NCBI GenBank assembly: GCA_003550305.1
Contig: QKYT01000069.1
Coordinates: forward strand, 67,665 to 131,664
Direction: 5' to 3'
Length of the DNA: 64,000 bases
Source of the DNA: Glomus cerebriforme
Taxonomy: Eukaryota > Glomeromycota > Glomeromycetes > Glomerales > Glomeraceae
The position numbers and the translations under genes are program-made. Below are positions 1 through 11,650 of this stretch, piece after piece. How positions within the stretch are numbered: position 1 is the first letter of the stretch; the number at the start of each line of letters is the position of its first letter. The notes under the pieces are model-generated. The model was given only the letters and a program-made list of their open reading frames with translations, did not search any database and was not told the origin of the DNA.

Positions 1-344
1 TAATTTAAAAATAATTAACTAGGAGGTAAATTTAAATAATTCACCAAAGGTTAATTTCATTACATCATGTGATTTTTATTATATAATTTTATATTTATAA
101 AAATTTTAGTAAATTTATGAAATTATATATAAGATTTTATTATAAAAATGCTTTTTTTATTTTGTTTAATAAATGATTTAAAATAAAAAAAAAATAATTA
201 TTTACAAATAATAAAAAAAAAAAGAAAAGTAAAAAATATCAGCATTTGTAACCATCTATTAAACTACCAATAAAAATATTAGTAATATATTACTTATTAC
301 ATTAGAGTTTAAATTATAATCAAAGTTTAAAATATTGAGTTTAA

Positions 345-690
345 ATTTAAGTGTTGGAGTTTGAAATTATTTAAAATCAATTCGGTAGGATTTGAACTGT
401 TAGAGTTTGAAATTATAGTTACATCAAAGTTTGAAATATTAGAGTTTGAAATTATATATGTCAAAGTTTGAAATATTAGAATTTGAAATTATAGTTATGT
501 CAGAGTTTGAAATGTCAGAGTTTAAAATTATAGATTTAGAGTTTATGTTAGAGTTTGAAATATTAGAGTTTGAAATTATAGAGTTAGAGTTTACATCAGA
601 GTTTGAAATGTTAGAGTTTGAAATTATAGAATTAAAATCCATGTCAGAGTTTGAAATTGTTAAAATCAAAGTTAAAAATGTCAAGAGTTA
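345..690. repeat. 15-bp minisatellite (GAGTTTGAAATT type)
   Basis: Imperfect tandem copies of a 15-bp unit, roughly gagtttgaaatatta or gagtttgaaattata, run through this stretch; the first ~100 bp are more degenerate. Because the unit is a multiple of three and has few stop triplets, both strands stay open for about 80 codons (Glu-Phe-Glu-Ile-like on plus, Ser-Asn-Ser-Asn-like on minus). I read these as by-products of the repeat, not genes. Confidence 0.85.
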
Positions 691-699
691 AAAATGAAA

Positions 700-2807
700 A
701 AATATTACTATATAGAAAAACCAAAGAAATACAACTATTACAAACTACTATTACTTACAAAACATTAAAAACAATAGTATAATATTACTATTATCTAAAA
801 TAATAAAAAAAAAGAAATAAAAAAAAATATAAACAAATCAGGTAAAAATTACTAACCAAAAATGGTTAATATAAATAGGTAAAATTCACTCTGATGAATT
901 ATTTTTAAAATTTAAATAAAATATATAAATTATGAAAATTAAGCTAAAATTCATTACCTGATGAATTTTTATTAAATTTATTTCTAATGAATTATTTGCA
1001 AATTAACCTTGTCAAATAAATTCTTAAATAAAATAAATTAAAAAAAAAATTAAATAAAAAAAATACAATAATCTAATAATCTGATAATCTTCAATCATTA
1101 TATTATATAATATTTTTATTAGAAGTAATAATTAATGTTATTTTTAAAATATAATTTTTTTTTTAGCTAAAGTTATAATTTTAAAATAGCAGTTATTCAA
1201 TAATAAATACTTTTATTTATTTATTTATTTTTTGTTTTATTTTATTATATACTTATTTCAATTCTATTTCTTTTTGTAGGTTTTTTTAAATGGTTTATCT
1301 TTTAAACTTTAGAATGATAATATCAGTATATTATTAATATTAATTTTTTTTGTTATTTTATTTTATTTCTTTTATTTTTTTTTTTTTTTTTTTAGTAAGA
1401 AATGTTAGGTAGTAATTTGTTTTTTTAAAAAAAAAACTAAAATTTCTCTTTTTTTTTATAGATTTTCTTGGATTTTTTAGTTTCAATTTATTTCTTCTAA
1501 CCTTAAAATAATAATTTTAGTAGACTTTTTCAGAGATTTGATATGTTAAAATATTAGTTTATATTTTGGGTTCCTTTTTTTTTATTTGATTTTTTTTTTA
1601 ATTAAATCTTTTTTTTTCTTTTTATAGGTTTGAATTTTTAGGTTAAGAACTTGAAGTTATAAATTTTGTTTATGTAAAGTGATAAAATGAATATTTTACT
1701 ATTATAATAAACTAATTGCTTTTTCTTTTTTCTTTCAGTTTTAAATATAAAAATCAAGTTGAACTTATAATCAACTTGTGATTATAAGTTGAAAATTTGC
1801 TAACTTGATTTGATTTAACTTGATTTATAACCTGCTGATCTAAATTGACTTGATTTGTCTGGTGTTTTATTAAATTTAAAGGTAATTGAATAAGAAATAA
1901 TTTTTTTTTATTATAATCTAGATGTTTTTAATAAGATCATTTTAATTTTACAAATATAAATTTTTATAATTTACTTATTATTTAATCAAATAATTATCCA
2001 TTAAATAATTTTTAATATTGATTAAATATAATTTATTTAAAATAAATTTTTTTTTATTTGAATTACTTATTTTCCAAATTTAATATATAAATATGACATC
2101 ATACTAATTATTTGCTAATTATTTCCATAATACAAGTTTTATATAACTCTTAAAATTATAAGTTATAAATTTACTTAAAGTTTTAAAGAATATTATAAAT
2201 ACTGTTTTTGAGATTTATAGCATTTTTAATATGGGTGAATCTCACTCTGAATGAAAAATAAATTTACTTATTTTTTAAAATAACTAAAATTTTAATATAG
2301 ATCTTTTAATTTAAATTTTTAGTAGTATTTTTACTTTAATAATATTATTTAAAATACTTGTATATTTTTTATTAAATTTTCCTTTAAAAATTTACTTGCT
2401 TAAAATAACTTTTGCTAAATAAATTTAATACTTTACTATATTTATAGTTTCACAATTTATTACTTTAGCCAATAAATTTTGATCAGTATTGTTATAATGT
2501 CATTATTATTAATTTTATTTTACTTTTATTGTTATGTATTTTATAAATGGTTAATACAAGTTTATACTTTAATATAATTCTGCATAAAACAGGTCAAAAA
2601 AGTCATATTACCAAAAATTTTTTGGCGATGCTTTTGTGATGTAAATTTTGATCATATTATTTGAACGAATATTTGTTAGCTAAAATTCCTTATTATAGAA
2701 TTGTAGCGAAATTTTAATGGATTAAAAAAGATAGTTTAAAAACTATACAAAAAGAATGACTATTTTAATAAACAATTAAATTTTTAATTATTAATGAAAG
2801 AAAAAAG
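700..2807. other. A+T-rich gene-free stretch
   Basis: No open frame of useful length or codon character is seen. It holds long T runs ending in TAG (about 1140-1640) that look like pyrimidine-tract/splice-acceptor sequence without exons, repeated short motifs of the form ttcattacctgatgaattt near 870-970, and the hairpin listed separately. It ends at the 3' end of the cullin gene. Confidence 0.6.
1762..1790. repeat. perfect 12-bp hairpin
   Basis: Arms aacttataatca (1762-1773) and tgattataagtt (1779-1790) are exact reverse complements around a 5-base spacer. The following ~80 bp repeat aacttgattt-like words. This resembles subterminal repeats of a decayed DNA transposon, but no transposase is adjacent. 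Confidence 0.6.
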
Positions 2808-5800
2808 TTAAGCCAAATATTTAAGTATTGATTGATCTTCAGTATCTCTTTCCAAATATTCACGTTCTATCAATGATTCTACACGTTTCTTAATATCTGA
2901 TACCTGTAATAGGGAATAAAATAATAAGAATCTGCAATTTAAATAACTCAATCATTTAATAATTAAGTTTACCTGTGCTTTAAACTTCAATTGTGATAAT
3001 AATTCAGATACTAGCTCATTGTGACTGAGTTTCTTTCGCATTTTCATTATTCGGACTAATGCAGCATCCACTTGATATTGTCGATCCAGAAAAACGCGCT
3101 CATTAGTTTCCTGATTTTCTTCCAACTATGCAACAAGTGAAACAAGAATTAGATAAATAAAACAAAATTGGTTTTTTTTTGATGATTTTCTTCATATACT
3201 TACTGTTTCTTTCATTTGAATAGCATTAACTTTAATGCGGAAAAATTTAACATCAAACATTTCATCTACACTAAAAGAATCAGTGGGACTTACGTCACGT
3301 CCCTTCGGATGTTTTTTGAGAACACGAACTTTACCACACGCTAATGATTGTAACGTACGATCAAGTTCTTTCTTCTCTAATAACCAAAAATAAGTTTAAT
3401 ACATGTTAATAATAATTCATAAGAAATTATCAAAAAAAAATAATAATAATAATTTCTAAATTACGAACCAATTCCTGTTTGTTCTTTAATAAGTTCATAT
3501 GAAATTCTTTCTTTTAATTTTAAGTCATTAAATTGCAGTAACACTACTGCTTGGAACAAACTCACAACTAATTCTTTGTTTCCCTTAAATAAAATTAGAA
3601 GAAATTTCAGTTAGAAGTTATTAATTCAAAAATAATGTTAAACTTTGATATTTACTTTTGGAAATTCTGCTGCCAATAGGCAATGACCTAAAGAATTTTG
3701 CCACTTTAAATTTCGTCCTCCATGTTTGCTAAGATAAAACTCCTTAAATATTTCTTGGCATTCAGCCATCTATTAAAAATAAATACAATATAAGTTTTTC
3801 ATACAATAGGAATATTCAGTAGCTAATAGTATTAGAACTTACAACAGGTGGCAAGATAAGAGGTGCTGGTGTATATGTGGGCCAAAATCCTTGGGTCAAC
3901 ACATTTACATAAAGGTCAATTTTGATATTCGTTCTTAGATTTTCAGACATTCTAGAGTGCTGAAATAAAAGTTATGTTAATGCTCTTGCATTTTAGGTCT
4001 ATTATTAAAAGAATGTATTTAAACATTATAAACATACATAAAAAGAATTCATAAAATCTCTAGAAAGGTCAATGTCCTTAAACATGCCTTCTAGTTTGCT
4101 TGTAAATCCAGGTCCACATTCTGTTAAAAAATACAAATATTAATGTTAGGATCATGGTTCACTTAACAATGTTTAAACGATCAATTTAGTATACCTTTTC
4201 TTAATTTGGATAACATGCTCCTCTCATAGTCAAATGACGCACTCTTATTAAGCAAGAGACGTTTAGCAAGGTCACGCTTATAAAAGGCCTCAAATATATC
4301 CTTCCCTGTGAAAATATAAATATGTGTTAAAAGTCAAATTATTAATTATCATGGATTAAAAGGAGGTACCTTGAATGTATCTGAACAAAACCAATACTTC
4401 ATCCAACGTTTTTTCAATTTCTAAATCATCCATACGCTTATTACCAAGCTTCAGTTTCAAATCGACATATTTAGCTAACAAATAGTTAAAATAATATGTT
4501 AAGCATACAAAAAAAAAAAATATATATATATATAAATCGGTTTGATTTTTTACCAATAAGTTCGGCAGGCTTATTTTGACGTTGATTGATGAACACCTCA
4601 AAACTTTCTTTTACAGCATGTGCAAAGTTATAATTTCGATCAAATGATATAGCAACAATACTATCCATTTTTTTTTTCAGGGCAAGCAAATCTTCAACCA
4701 TAGTTGATTCTTGATTTATGTTGTTGACTATATTTGAACCTGTTTTCTGTTTGCAGAAAAAAGTAATTTAACATATTACGTTGTCACGATTTAATAAAGA
4801 GATAATATAAATAAGTTTCCGACCTTAATATAATTTCCGAAGTAAAGTCGCAGACGATCAAGAGCGCTGACTCGAGCTAAAAGATCATATAATCTTCCTA
4901 ATTCTTGTATATGCTCATCTGCATGTTGGTCTTCCATCATATCATTAAAGCCTAAATAAATGTAAAAGTTAGATTAATATTTAATATAAACTATAAAATA
5001 TTACTTAAGATCTCATTAATAACCTTTCTCCAAAAGTGTATCAACATGTCTCTTTATTAATTCATCATCCACTGCTTTTGTCAGTGGATTTTTCGTTTTC
5101 CAATCCAAATAATTCGAAACTCTGTCACTTTCCTCCCTCAAACGCCTCTTTACATGTTTTAGATATCTTGGTACTGTGACTTCGCTCACAAGGCGTATAC
5201 CTTCATGATGATAATAATTACGGGTTTCCAACAAGAATAAATTTTCAAAACTGGGACAATATATCCCAAGTTCAATAAACATGTGAATAAGGGAATGCAA
5301 AAGACTACGGTCAACAGAATCACCGTTTCTATTATTAAAAAAAAAGAATTAATATGTAAAATAGAACAATAAGTACTGGATTTTAGTATCTAAACTACCT
5401 TTCGCGCCTGATAAGTGCAATTAAACCGTTCATAGTCTTCTTTTTGATATCACCTGCCGAAGATGACATAATTTGTTTTTGAAAAATCTCAAGTCCCTTG
5501 TCCCTAAAGATGTCAGTTAATATTATAATAGAACATAAAATATCTAAGGACTTGTTCGGATTTGCATGCTAACCATATTGAAATAACTCCAGAAGTCTGA
5601 AGTACATAAGTTCGATCAAGATATAAAAATATACTTCGGATTAAACCCTACATTAAATGATCATCCGGTAAGTCTTTGAATAACAACATTTGAAACAAGG
5701 TCAAGTCGAACAAGTATAAAGGCTACCATTTGTTCACAATGTGCCTGCCAACATTTATTCACGACTACAAGAAAGGTGTCGTTTTCGTTTAAATTACTAA

Positions 5801-6548
5801 AAATACGAATTAATTGTTAAAAATATATAGAAATATATAGATTTAAAGGAATAGATATCTTACCTTTCAAGCTTGATCTTTTCAATTTTCAAATGTTCTT
5901 CAACTTCACCCGCTAATCTTTTATAAAGTGAAGGAGCCATTTTATGTAAACAAAGATTTTCGCAAGCTTTATAAAGTTCTTCAAGACTAGTGCCAATACG
6001 TTGATAGTTAAAGATAGCTTGAACTGCTGCTTGAAGTTTTTTCCATGTTTCTTCTTCATAATTATCCGGTAACTTTGGTTTATCTATGGAAATGATTGAT
6101 ATAAATAATCTAACCTTTTTTAACTTTCTAAATTTAATAACATTCAGCTCAATTTACCTTTTAGACCTTTAATAACTAATTTCTTAATTGGTTGTTTTTG
6201 AGGACCTTGTCGCACTGCATCACTTGGCCTATCTGGAATTGGTTTATGTGAAGGAAAAATCAAATCTTTACCATGGTTAACAAGATCATATTTTTTCGGT
6301 GTTTTTCCTATATAATTTTCATATGAAGAACTGCTAGACGCGGCAATAGTAGCAGCGGTGGCGGTGGGTGCAGTGATAGACGACGAGGATGAACTTGAAA
6401 AAGCGTGTGTTGAAGTGTAATTAGTATTATCTAAACGAGTACGCTTTATTGCTCCACCACGCTCTTCTTCATTATTATTATTGTTGTTGTTATTATTAGC
6501 GTTGGTATTGCTACGATTGATAGTATTTTGACGGGAACGTGAACTCAT
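2808..6548 (-). CDS. CUL4: Cullin-4, scaffold of CRL4 ubiquitin ligase
   Basis: Scaffold of the CRL4 cullin-RING E3 ligase: in this family the N-terminal repeats bind the DDB1 adaptor and the C-terminal part binds the RING protein and NEDD8. About 17 exons can be joined in frame; the first is 6158-6548 and the second 5864-6083, and the rest run to the stop at 2808-2810. The protein is roughly 850 residues. Residues 1-110 are a low-complexity Asn/Ser-rich extension, followed by [18 protein letters not shown], typical of CUL4. Later landmarks are [44 protein letters not shown], the winged-helix segment with neddylation motif [10 protein letters not shown] (near 3040-3070), and the C-terminus [12 protein letters not shown] ending in YLA. 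The start is the first ATG in the open frame; a frame extension above it begins at a non-ATG codon. The gene is intact and divergent to RPL43. Confidence 0.95.
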
Positions 6549-7019
6549 TGTTCGCAAGGCTTTACACTTCTACAAATTTTATTGGAGTTAGAATTACAAT
6601 GAACTTAACAAACTATCTTATAAAATTAATAAATTGAGAACATACACTATGCGCTAGTACGCGGATAATAAATTATAATTAATTCTAAACTCCAAATATA
6701 ATAAATACTGTGACAACTGTTATATTACGTGATTCAAATATTAAGTTCCCAAGCAGAGATTTAAGCAAGTGTACGTGTATTAGGTGTATACTAACGATCC
6801 TTAAATTTAAATTAACAAAGCTCGTGAAAAGGTTGAAATCTGGTAATTACAGATTATTAAGTTAACGAGGATTTACCTGAAATTATGAATATGCATAACC
6901 TGATCTATATAAATACGATTGGTTGAATCTTGTGTAATCTAAATCGAGATTACCTTTTTTTTTTTTATTTCTACCTTCGCTCTTTATCGCTTACTTTTAC
7001 TTTACGCGCATCTATCCTA
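6549..7019. promoter_or_regulatory. divergent CUL4/RPL43 intergenic promoter
   Basis: This is the only spacer between two genes pointing away from each other, so it must hold both promoters. Immediately before the RPL43 ATG (about 6955-7019) lies a long pyrimidine-rich tract (T run, then ctaccttcgctctttatcg and cttacttttactttacg). That is typical of ribosomal-protein 5' leaders. No further element is claimed. Confidence 0.5.
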
Positions 7020-7669
7020 ATGGTAAGTGGTTTATCCATAAATTTTATCCATTCATTAAATTAATCTGATATAAATGTATTTTATTGATTTATATTCATT
7101 TTTCCATTTCAATAAATATAGGCCAAACGAACAAAGAAGGTTCAAAATATGATCCTAATCTGAATCGATTTTTTAATTAATTTTGCAATAACATTGACTA
7201 TTTTTCTTTTGATTTCAATTATAAATAGGTTGGAGTTGTCGGTAAATATGGTACCCGTTATGGTGCCTCATTAAGAAAACAAATCAAAAAGATGGAAATC
7301 ACTCAACACGGAAAATATACTTGCGCTTTTTGTGGCAAGGTGTGTAATGATAAAATCAGTTTTTTTTAAAAAAAAATTATCTATTTTTAATGTCTTTGCA
7401 GTTGACATGACCTTTATAAATTTTTTCATATTAGGATACCGTCAAAAGAAAAGCTGTAGGTATCTGGCAATGTCGTGCATGCAAAAAAGTATTAGCAGGC
7501 GGTGCATGGACCGTATCGTAAGTTATCATTTATAAATACAATTTTCATTCTTTAATATGTATTCAAATAATTTCATTTTATACATATTCTTTTTGTCTCA
7601 AATAGAACTACAACAGCTACTACAGTTCGTTCGACTGTTCGTCGTCTTCGTGAAATAATGGAATCTTGA
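7020..7669 (+). CDS. RPL43: 60S ribosomal protein eL43 (L37Ae/L43)
   Basis: Structural protein of the large cytosolic ribosomal subunit. Five exons join perfectly: 7020-7022, 7122-7139, 7229-7339, 7435-7517 and 7606-7669, giving 92 residues, the usual length of the family. The protein begins [19 protein letters not shown] and carries the zinc ribbon CxxC...CxxC (CAFCGK, residues about 39-44, and CRACKK, about 57-62). It ends in [16 protein letters not shown]. The first exon is only the ATG, followed directly by GTAAGT. The second intron has the unusual donor GTTCAA. The 3' end converges with the Yop1-like gene about 170 bp away. Confidence 0.97.
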
Positions 7670-7838
7670 TCAAATCTAGAAATATCGGTTTAAAAAAAAA
7701 TTTCTTCTGATTTCATTAATTATACATTGGTTATGTTACTTGTTGGTATTTCTCTAATTATCAATTGATATTTTCCTAATATTTAATAAAAGTTAATATG
7801 AAATATTAAAAGAAATTTTTATTAATTGAGTGCTTTAT

Positions 7839-8693
7839 TTATACATTATTTAAACGATATGGCTTAATTTCATTTTCACGTGACGTCACAACAGTATCTC
7901 TCCTCCATATCTCCTCGGGCGTTGGTTCAGATACAAGCGAACTAGATTGTTGTTGATTGTATAATTCATTACCGTTATATTGCAGTTGCTGTCTTTGCCG
8001 GAGTGTTTGTCGTTGTTTTTGATTTGTCGTGAAGGAATCAATTTTGTTATTATTTTGAATATTTTTCTGCAATAAAGGTTTTAAAAATTTTTCAAAAATC
8101 AAAGTGGCACCTCTTGAACGATCATCTTGTGCCCAATAAAGAAAAATCAATTTAAACAAATTATATCCTGGAAACATCTCTAATAACCAATTTGACCAAT
8201 GATCAGCCACTTGTAACCATCCATATATTGCCCAATAAGTTAACCATTGCTTTTGTTCATTAACAATTACAGTTGAAGAGTTTGACACTTCCTTCTCATT
8301 ATCGCTTATTGTTGATAATGAATCAATCGTTTGAATTGATTTATACGCAGGGTATACTACACCAACTAAATTACATAAAAGATAAACTGATCTCTTATAC
8401 ATATTCCCAATCATCAATCCCGACATAATAATTAAAATTATAAATAAATATAATGGTGGAATCCCGAGTTGAACAAAGCTTTTGAATAACCACATTTTTG
8501 ATATTTTATTTTCAAGAAATGATATCCTCGATATGAATTCTTGTCGAGCGAAATTTGTTACTGGTGTAAGATTTAGTGGACTATTAGACTCGAGAATTTG
8601 TAAACAATTTTCAAGTGCTGCAGTTGTTGGTAAGCTTTGTAATGCTAGCCTCTGGTCTTTACCAGATTTGTCCGAGCCTTGATTCGACACCAT
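7839..8693 (-). CDS. Yop1/HVA22/REEP5-like ER membrane-shaping protein
   Basis: A single-exon protein of 284 residues. The middle (about 65-200) is a TB2/DP1/HVA22 domain: hydrophobic hairpin segments around GIPPLYLFIILIIMSGLMIG and SVYLLCNLVGVVYPAYKSI, then QWLTYWAIYGWLQVADHW and the amphipathic FPGYNLFKLIFLYWAQ. These proteins insert as wedges and curve tubular ER. Here there is a hydrophilic N-terminus of ~60 residues and a Gln/Arg-rich C-terminal tail of ~65 residues beyond the ~180-residue core of yeast Yop1. The domain also has an Asn/Ser-rich loop between the hairpins (about 133-150). The start ATG is the first in frame. It diverges from the uS4m gene with 159 bp between starts. Family is clear; orthology to Yop1 versus another REEP is not. 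Confidence 0.85.
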   Translation of the reverse strand: MVSNQGSDKSGKDQRLALQSLPTTAALENCLQILESNSPLNLTPVTNFARQEFISRISFLENKISKMWLFKSFVQLGIPPLYLFIILIIMSGLMIGNMYKRSVYLLCNLVGVVYPAYKSIQTIDSLSTISDNEKEVSNSSTVIVNEQKQWLTYWAIYGWLQVADHWSNWLLEMFPGYNLFKLIFLYWAQDDRSRGATLIFEKFLKPLLQKNIQNNNKIDSFTTNQKQRQTLRQRQQLQYNGNELYNQQQSSSLVSEPTPEEIWRRDTVVTSRENEIKPYRLNNV

Positions 8694-8852
8694 CTTTAAT
8701 ATTTAAAAAGATCCAAATGACAATTTTTTACTAGATATGCAAATGAATAAATGTTACACCAAATTGCTTAAATTCCTATTGGTCGATAAAAATTATCAAA
8801 GCGAATTTTTTTTGTCTTCAAATTTCATTTTCATTTTTGACATTTTTTTAAC
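8694..8852. promoter_or_regulatory. short bidirectional promoter region
   Basis: Only 159 bp separate the two divergent start codons of the Yop1-like and uS4m genes, so transcription of both must start from here. The stretch includes cctattggtcgataaa, an inverted CCAAT box (attgg), at about 8776-8791. I see no other recognisable box. Confidence 0.45.
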
Positions 8853-9681
8853 ATGCGTAAACCAAAAGACAGTTTTTCACGAGGTCTAATTCGAATGTCA
8901 TGGTCAAAAAAAAATTTATTCATTATTCATCAACGTGGTAATCGTCCACCTAGATCACAAAATCGTACTTTATTTCAACAAAAATGGCAAGCAAAAAAAG
9001 ATACAAGAGCTTATCATGGAGCTCAATTAAATGAACAACAATTTCGTAGATTATTTGAACCAAAATTACCCACAAGTAATATTAAAGAACAGAAGGAAGA
9101 AAAACATCCTCCTGTTTCTGTTTTAACTTACGCTTGTTTGGAAAGAAGATTGGATTTTATTATATTTAGAAGTTGTTTCGCCAACAGTATATGGGCGGCT
9201 AGACAAATGATCATTCATGGAAAAGTTAACGTTAATGGCAGAAAGGTAATTTGAATCTATTATTATTTATTTTTCTTATTAAGAATTTTCAATTGATCAA
9301 TAAGAATTATCAAAAAAAAAAAAAAAATAGATTTCTGTTCCATCACATCTAGCTAAAGATGGTGATATCGTCAGTGTTGATCCTCATACTATACCTTATC
9401 TCTCTGAACCGATGACATCAAAAGGTCTTACATTTAAACCCATACCCTACATGCAACCTTTCTTATTCATACCAGAATATTTAGAAGTTAATTTTAATAC
9501 CTGTTCTACGGTATTTTTGAGAAATCCAATTTCTAGACCTGGAAGAAGTGAAATCCCTTCCCCTTTCCCACCAGAAATTCATTCTTTGGCTCATGAGTAT
9601 TATGCCGAAAGGATAAAGAAAAAGAAAGGCAAAAGAACACGTCGTTTGGTTCCCGTTGAAGAAAATTTTAGGATTGATTAA
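8853..9681 (+). CDS. mitochondrial small ribosomal subunit protein uS4m (Nam9-like)
   Basis: Two exons, 8853-9245 and 9331-9681, join at NGRK|ISVPSH to give about 247 residues. The S4 RNA-binding domain is visible at about 104-146: [17 protein letters not shown], then [16 protein letters not shown] and the hydrophobic [10 protein letters not shown]. The C-terminus ends in a basic segment ([13 protein letters not shown]). The basic N-terminus ([17 protein letters not shown]) and sequence character match fungal Nam9/uS4m rather than the cytosolic uS4 (RPS9). It is shorter than the yeast protein, which carries long extensions. Acts in the mitochondrial ribosome small subunit. Confidence 0.88.
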
Positions 9682-10156
9682 GTAATTGAATTTGATAGAA
9701 TTTGAAAAAGATATTTGAAAAATGCTCAAATAATTTATTTATTGTTTATATTTTGAAAGTAAATTAAGGATGAAACTTATTGTACAACAAACAATAATAC
9801 AGTGTGAATAAATTCGACGAAAATATACATAGGATTATGGATAAAAAAAAAAATGAATTCCAAATGGAAATATATGTACAAGATAGTGATTTTACAAATA
9901 TCCCGCGCATATTCCGCCTTGAAATATTTGAAAACATGAATAAATAAATAAATAAATAAATAGATAGATATTTAAGGTACGCGTGTTGAACATTTCGGTC
10001 CATCCTACTTTGAAAAGTAATGTTTCACTCGATTTTTTTTTTCGTGTCAAATAAGAAATGCCAAATGTCAATGCTAATTAATTAAGATAATACTTCTAAT
10101 AATTAATTATAAAAATGAATTTAGTATTGCTAATGTTATAATAAATATTCTAACAA
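9682..10156. other. intergenic, convergent 3' ends
   Basis: Lies between the 3' ends of the uS4m gene and the following minus-strand gene. It contains a short aataaat microsatellite near 9938-9965 and no coding signal. Confidence 0.6.
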
Positions 10157-11107
10157 TCATTGAACTAATTTATTATAGTATCGCTTGAAATGTTTTCCAA
10201 GACGTAATTTTTTATCTTTTTCAACGATAGGCACAGCTGTAATATATAATACATCGTCATCTTTCTCTTCATTGTTGTCAATTTGATCTTTTGAAGAAAT
10301 TTCCATCGTAACATCTTTCAACATGACATCACATTGTCCATATTCTCCATTCAATGGTCCAGGAAAAACGTTAGGTATGATTTTAATTACACGACCATTC
10401 TTACCATCCAACCTAACCTTACCTAAATCTTCAACTTCAAGAACAAGATCTTTTTGCCTCGCACCAGCTTCTTTGGTGAGCTTTTTTCGAATTTTATTTG
10501 GTGGTGGTGGAATATGAGGTATAAATGTTACAGTATGATTGAAAGAAACTTGTCGGGGTGTACGACGTTGTTCTGAATTAGAAAGTGCTGAAACCAAAGG
10601 AAGTGATGAGGAACTAAAAACAGAATCAGGAGATTTCGGTGAGCGTGGTGATTCTATAATTGAAGGAGATAATGGCGGTGTGTCGGGGGAATCAATAGGC
10701 GAGTTTGAATTTGAAGAATTACTCTCCGAAGAGGAAATGGATGGACAAGAGTTGAGAGGTTGATAAATATCAAAATAAGATGACAAGCATGGTGAGGAGG
10801 TCGGAGAGTTATTATCGCAATAAGGGGAAGGTAAAAAAGTAGGTAAAGTAGGTGTTGGAGGTAAGTCGAGACTGTGGGGAATTCCGGATTTTCGATTATT
10901 TTTTAATTCCAAAGTATCATGAATATTCCAAAAATTACTTTGAGGCGATGCGGTAGTGGACTTTTCACTATCACTTATATTGCCTACAAATTCTTCCTTA
11001 AGTCCATTATTGACTGGTTGAGAAGACAAGGTTGATGTTAACAGTACGGATGCCTCAGGTTGCTTTCCGTTTCCAGCTGTTGCTTCACTACTGTCATTCA
11101 CAACCAT
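10157..11107 (-). CDS. uncharacterised Ser/Pro-rich protein
   Basis: A single-exon protein of 316 residues that I do not recognise. Residues 1-185 are low complexity, rich in Ser, Pro and Asn, with many SP sites (for example SPRSPKSPDS), which suggests phosphorylation in a disordered region. The rest looks ordered: QVSFNHTVTFIPHIPPPPNK, a basic stretch KIRKKLTKEAGARQK, then a beta-rich segment DLVLEVEDLGKVRLDGKNGR with PNVFPGPLNGEYGQCDVML, and a basic C-terminus LGKHFKRYYNKLVQ. No signal peptide or membrane span is visible. The codon use and clean open frame make it a likely real gene; the function is unknown. Confidence 0.75.
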   Translation of the reverse strand: MVVNDSSEATAGNGKQPEASVLLTSTLSSQPVNNGLKEEFVGNISDSEKSTTASPQSNFWNIHDTLELKNNRKSGIPHSLDLPPTPTLPTFLPSPYCDNNSPTSSPCLSSYFDIYQPLNSCPSISSSESNSSNSNSPIDSPDTPPLSPSIIESPRSPKSPDSVFSSSSLPLVSALSNSEQRRTPRQVSFNHTVTFIPHIPPPPNKIRKKLTKEAGARQKDLVLEVEDLGKVRLDGKNGRVIKIIPNVFPGPLNGEYGQCDVMLKDVTMEISSKDQIDNNEEKDDDVLYITAVPIVEKDKKLRLGKHFKRYYNKLVQ

Positions 11108-11403
11108 TGTAATTGTAATTCGTGTTTTTGTTTATTATTAAGCTATACGTTATTTCCTTATACAGCTCTTCCCAAATAGGCTGAGTAAAAAGAAAAAGAA
11201 AAACTTTTTAATAATAGAATTATTCCTTATTAAAATTATATCAGGTTTGAAAAATAAATTAGAAGATAGAGCCGCAAAGAAAAAAAATCGATTATTTTTT
11301 TTTCTGGAATAGAGTTATGTTTTTTAATAAGCAGTTGTACTTATAGAACGAACCAAATTGTTTTAGTATTTATTTAAATAATAAAAATTGAAGAATAATA
11401 CTC

Positions 11404-11650
11404 ATGCAGGAAGACCAAAACAGCAATAAAAAAGTTGAACAATATAAAGTGTATGTTGTCTCCTTTATTTTTATTTTGTTTATTTTGTATTCCCAGCAAA
11501 TTTTTTCAATTTCTTAATTTAGATGGGAATATATTTTAACTCGACCGCCGAATATTCCCGTAAGAACCTCTGTATTACAATTGATATAACTTTTGCATGA
11601 TGCTACGTATCTTATAGAAAGATAGAATGACTCTTGGCTTGGAGGAATAA
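11404..11650 (+). CDS. candidate three-exon micropeptide gene
   Basis: Three short pieces, 11404-11450, 11523-11559 and 11618-11650, can be joined through two introns of 72 and 58 bp with donors GTATGT and GTAAGA and acceptors TTTAG and TATAG. All phases match and give a 38-residue protein beginning MQEDQNSNKKVEQYKV, with the middle WEYILTRPPNIP, ending LGLEE. The exons are clearly richer in G+C than their surroundings. An in-frame stop lies just upstream of the ATG. I do not recognise the product; chance remains possible for so short a model. It lies between two divergent genes. Confidence 0.3.

Noticed and set aside
446..691. Two overlapping 81-codon open frames on opposite strands
   Set aside because: Both are produced by the 15-bp minisatellite and have repetitive, protein-unlike composition.
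1140..1640. Series of T tracts ending in TAG that look like splice acceptors of a multi-exon gene
   Set aside because: No open frames or coding-like segments lie between them on either strand.
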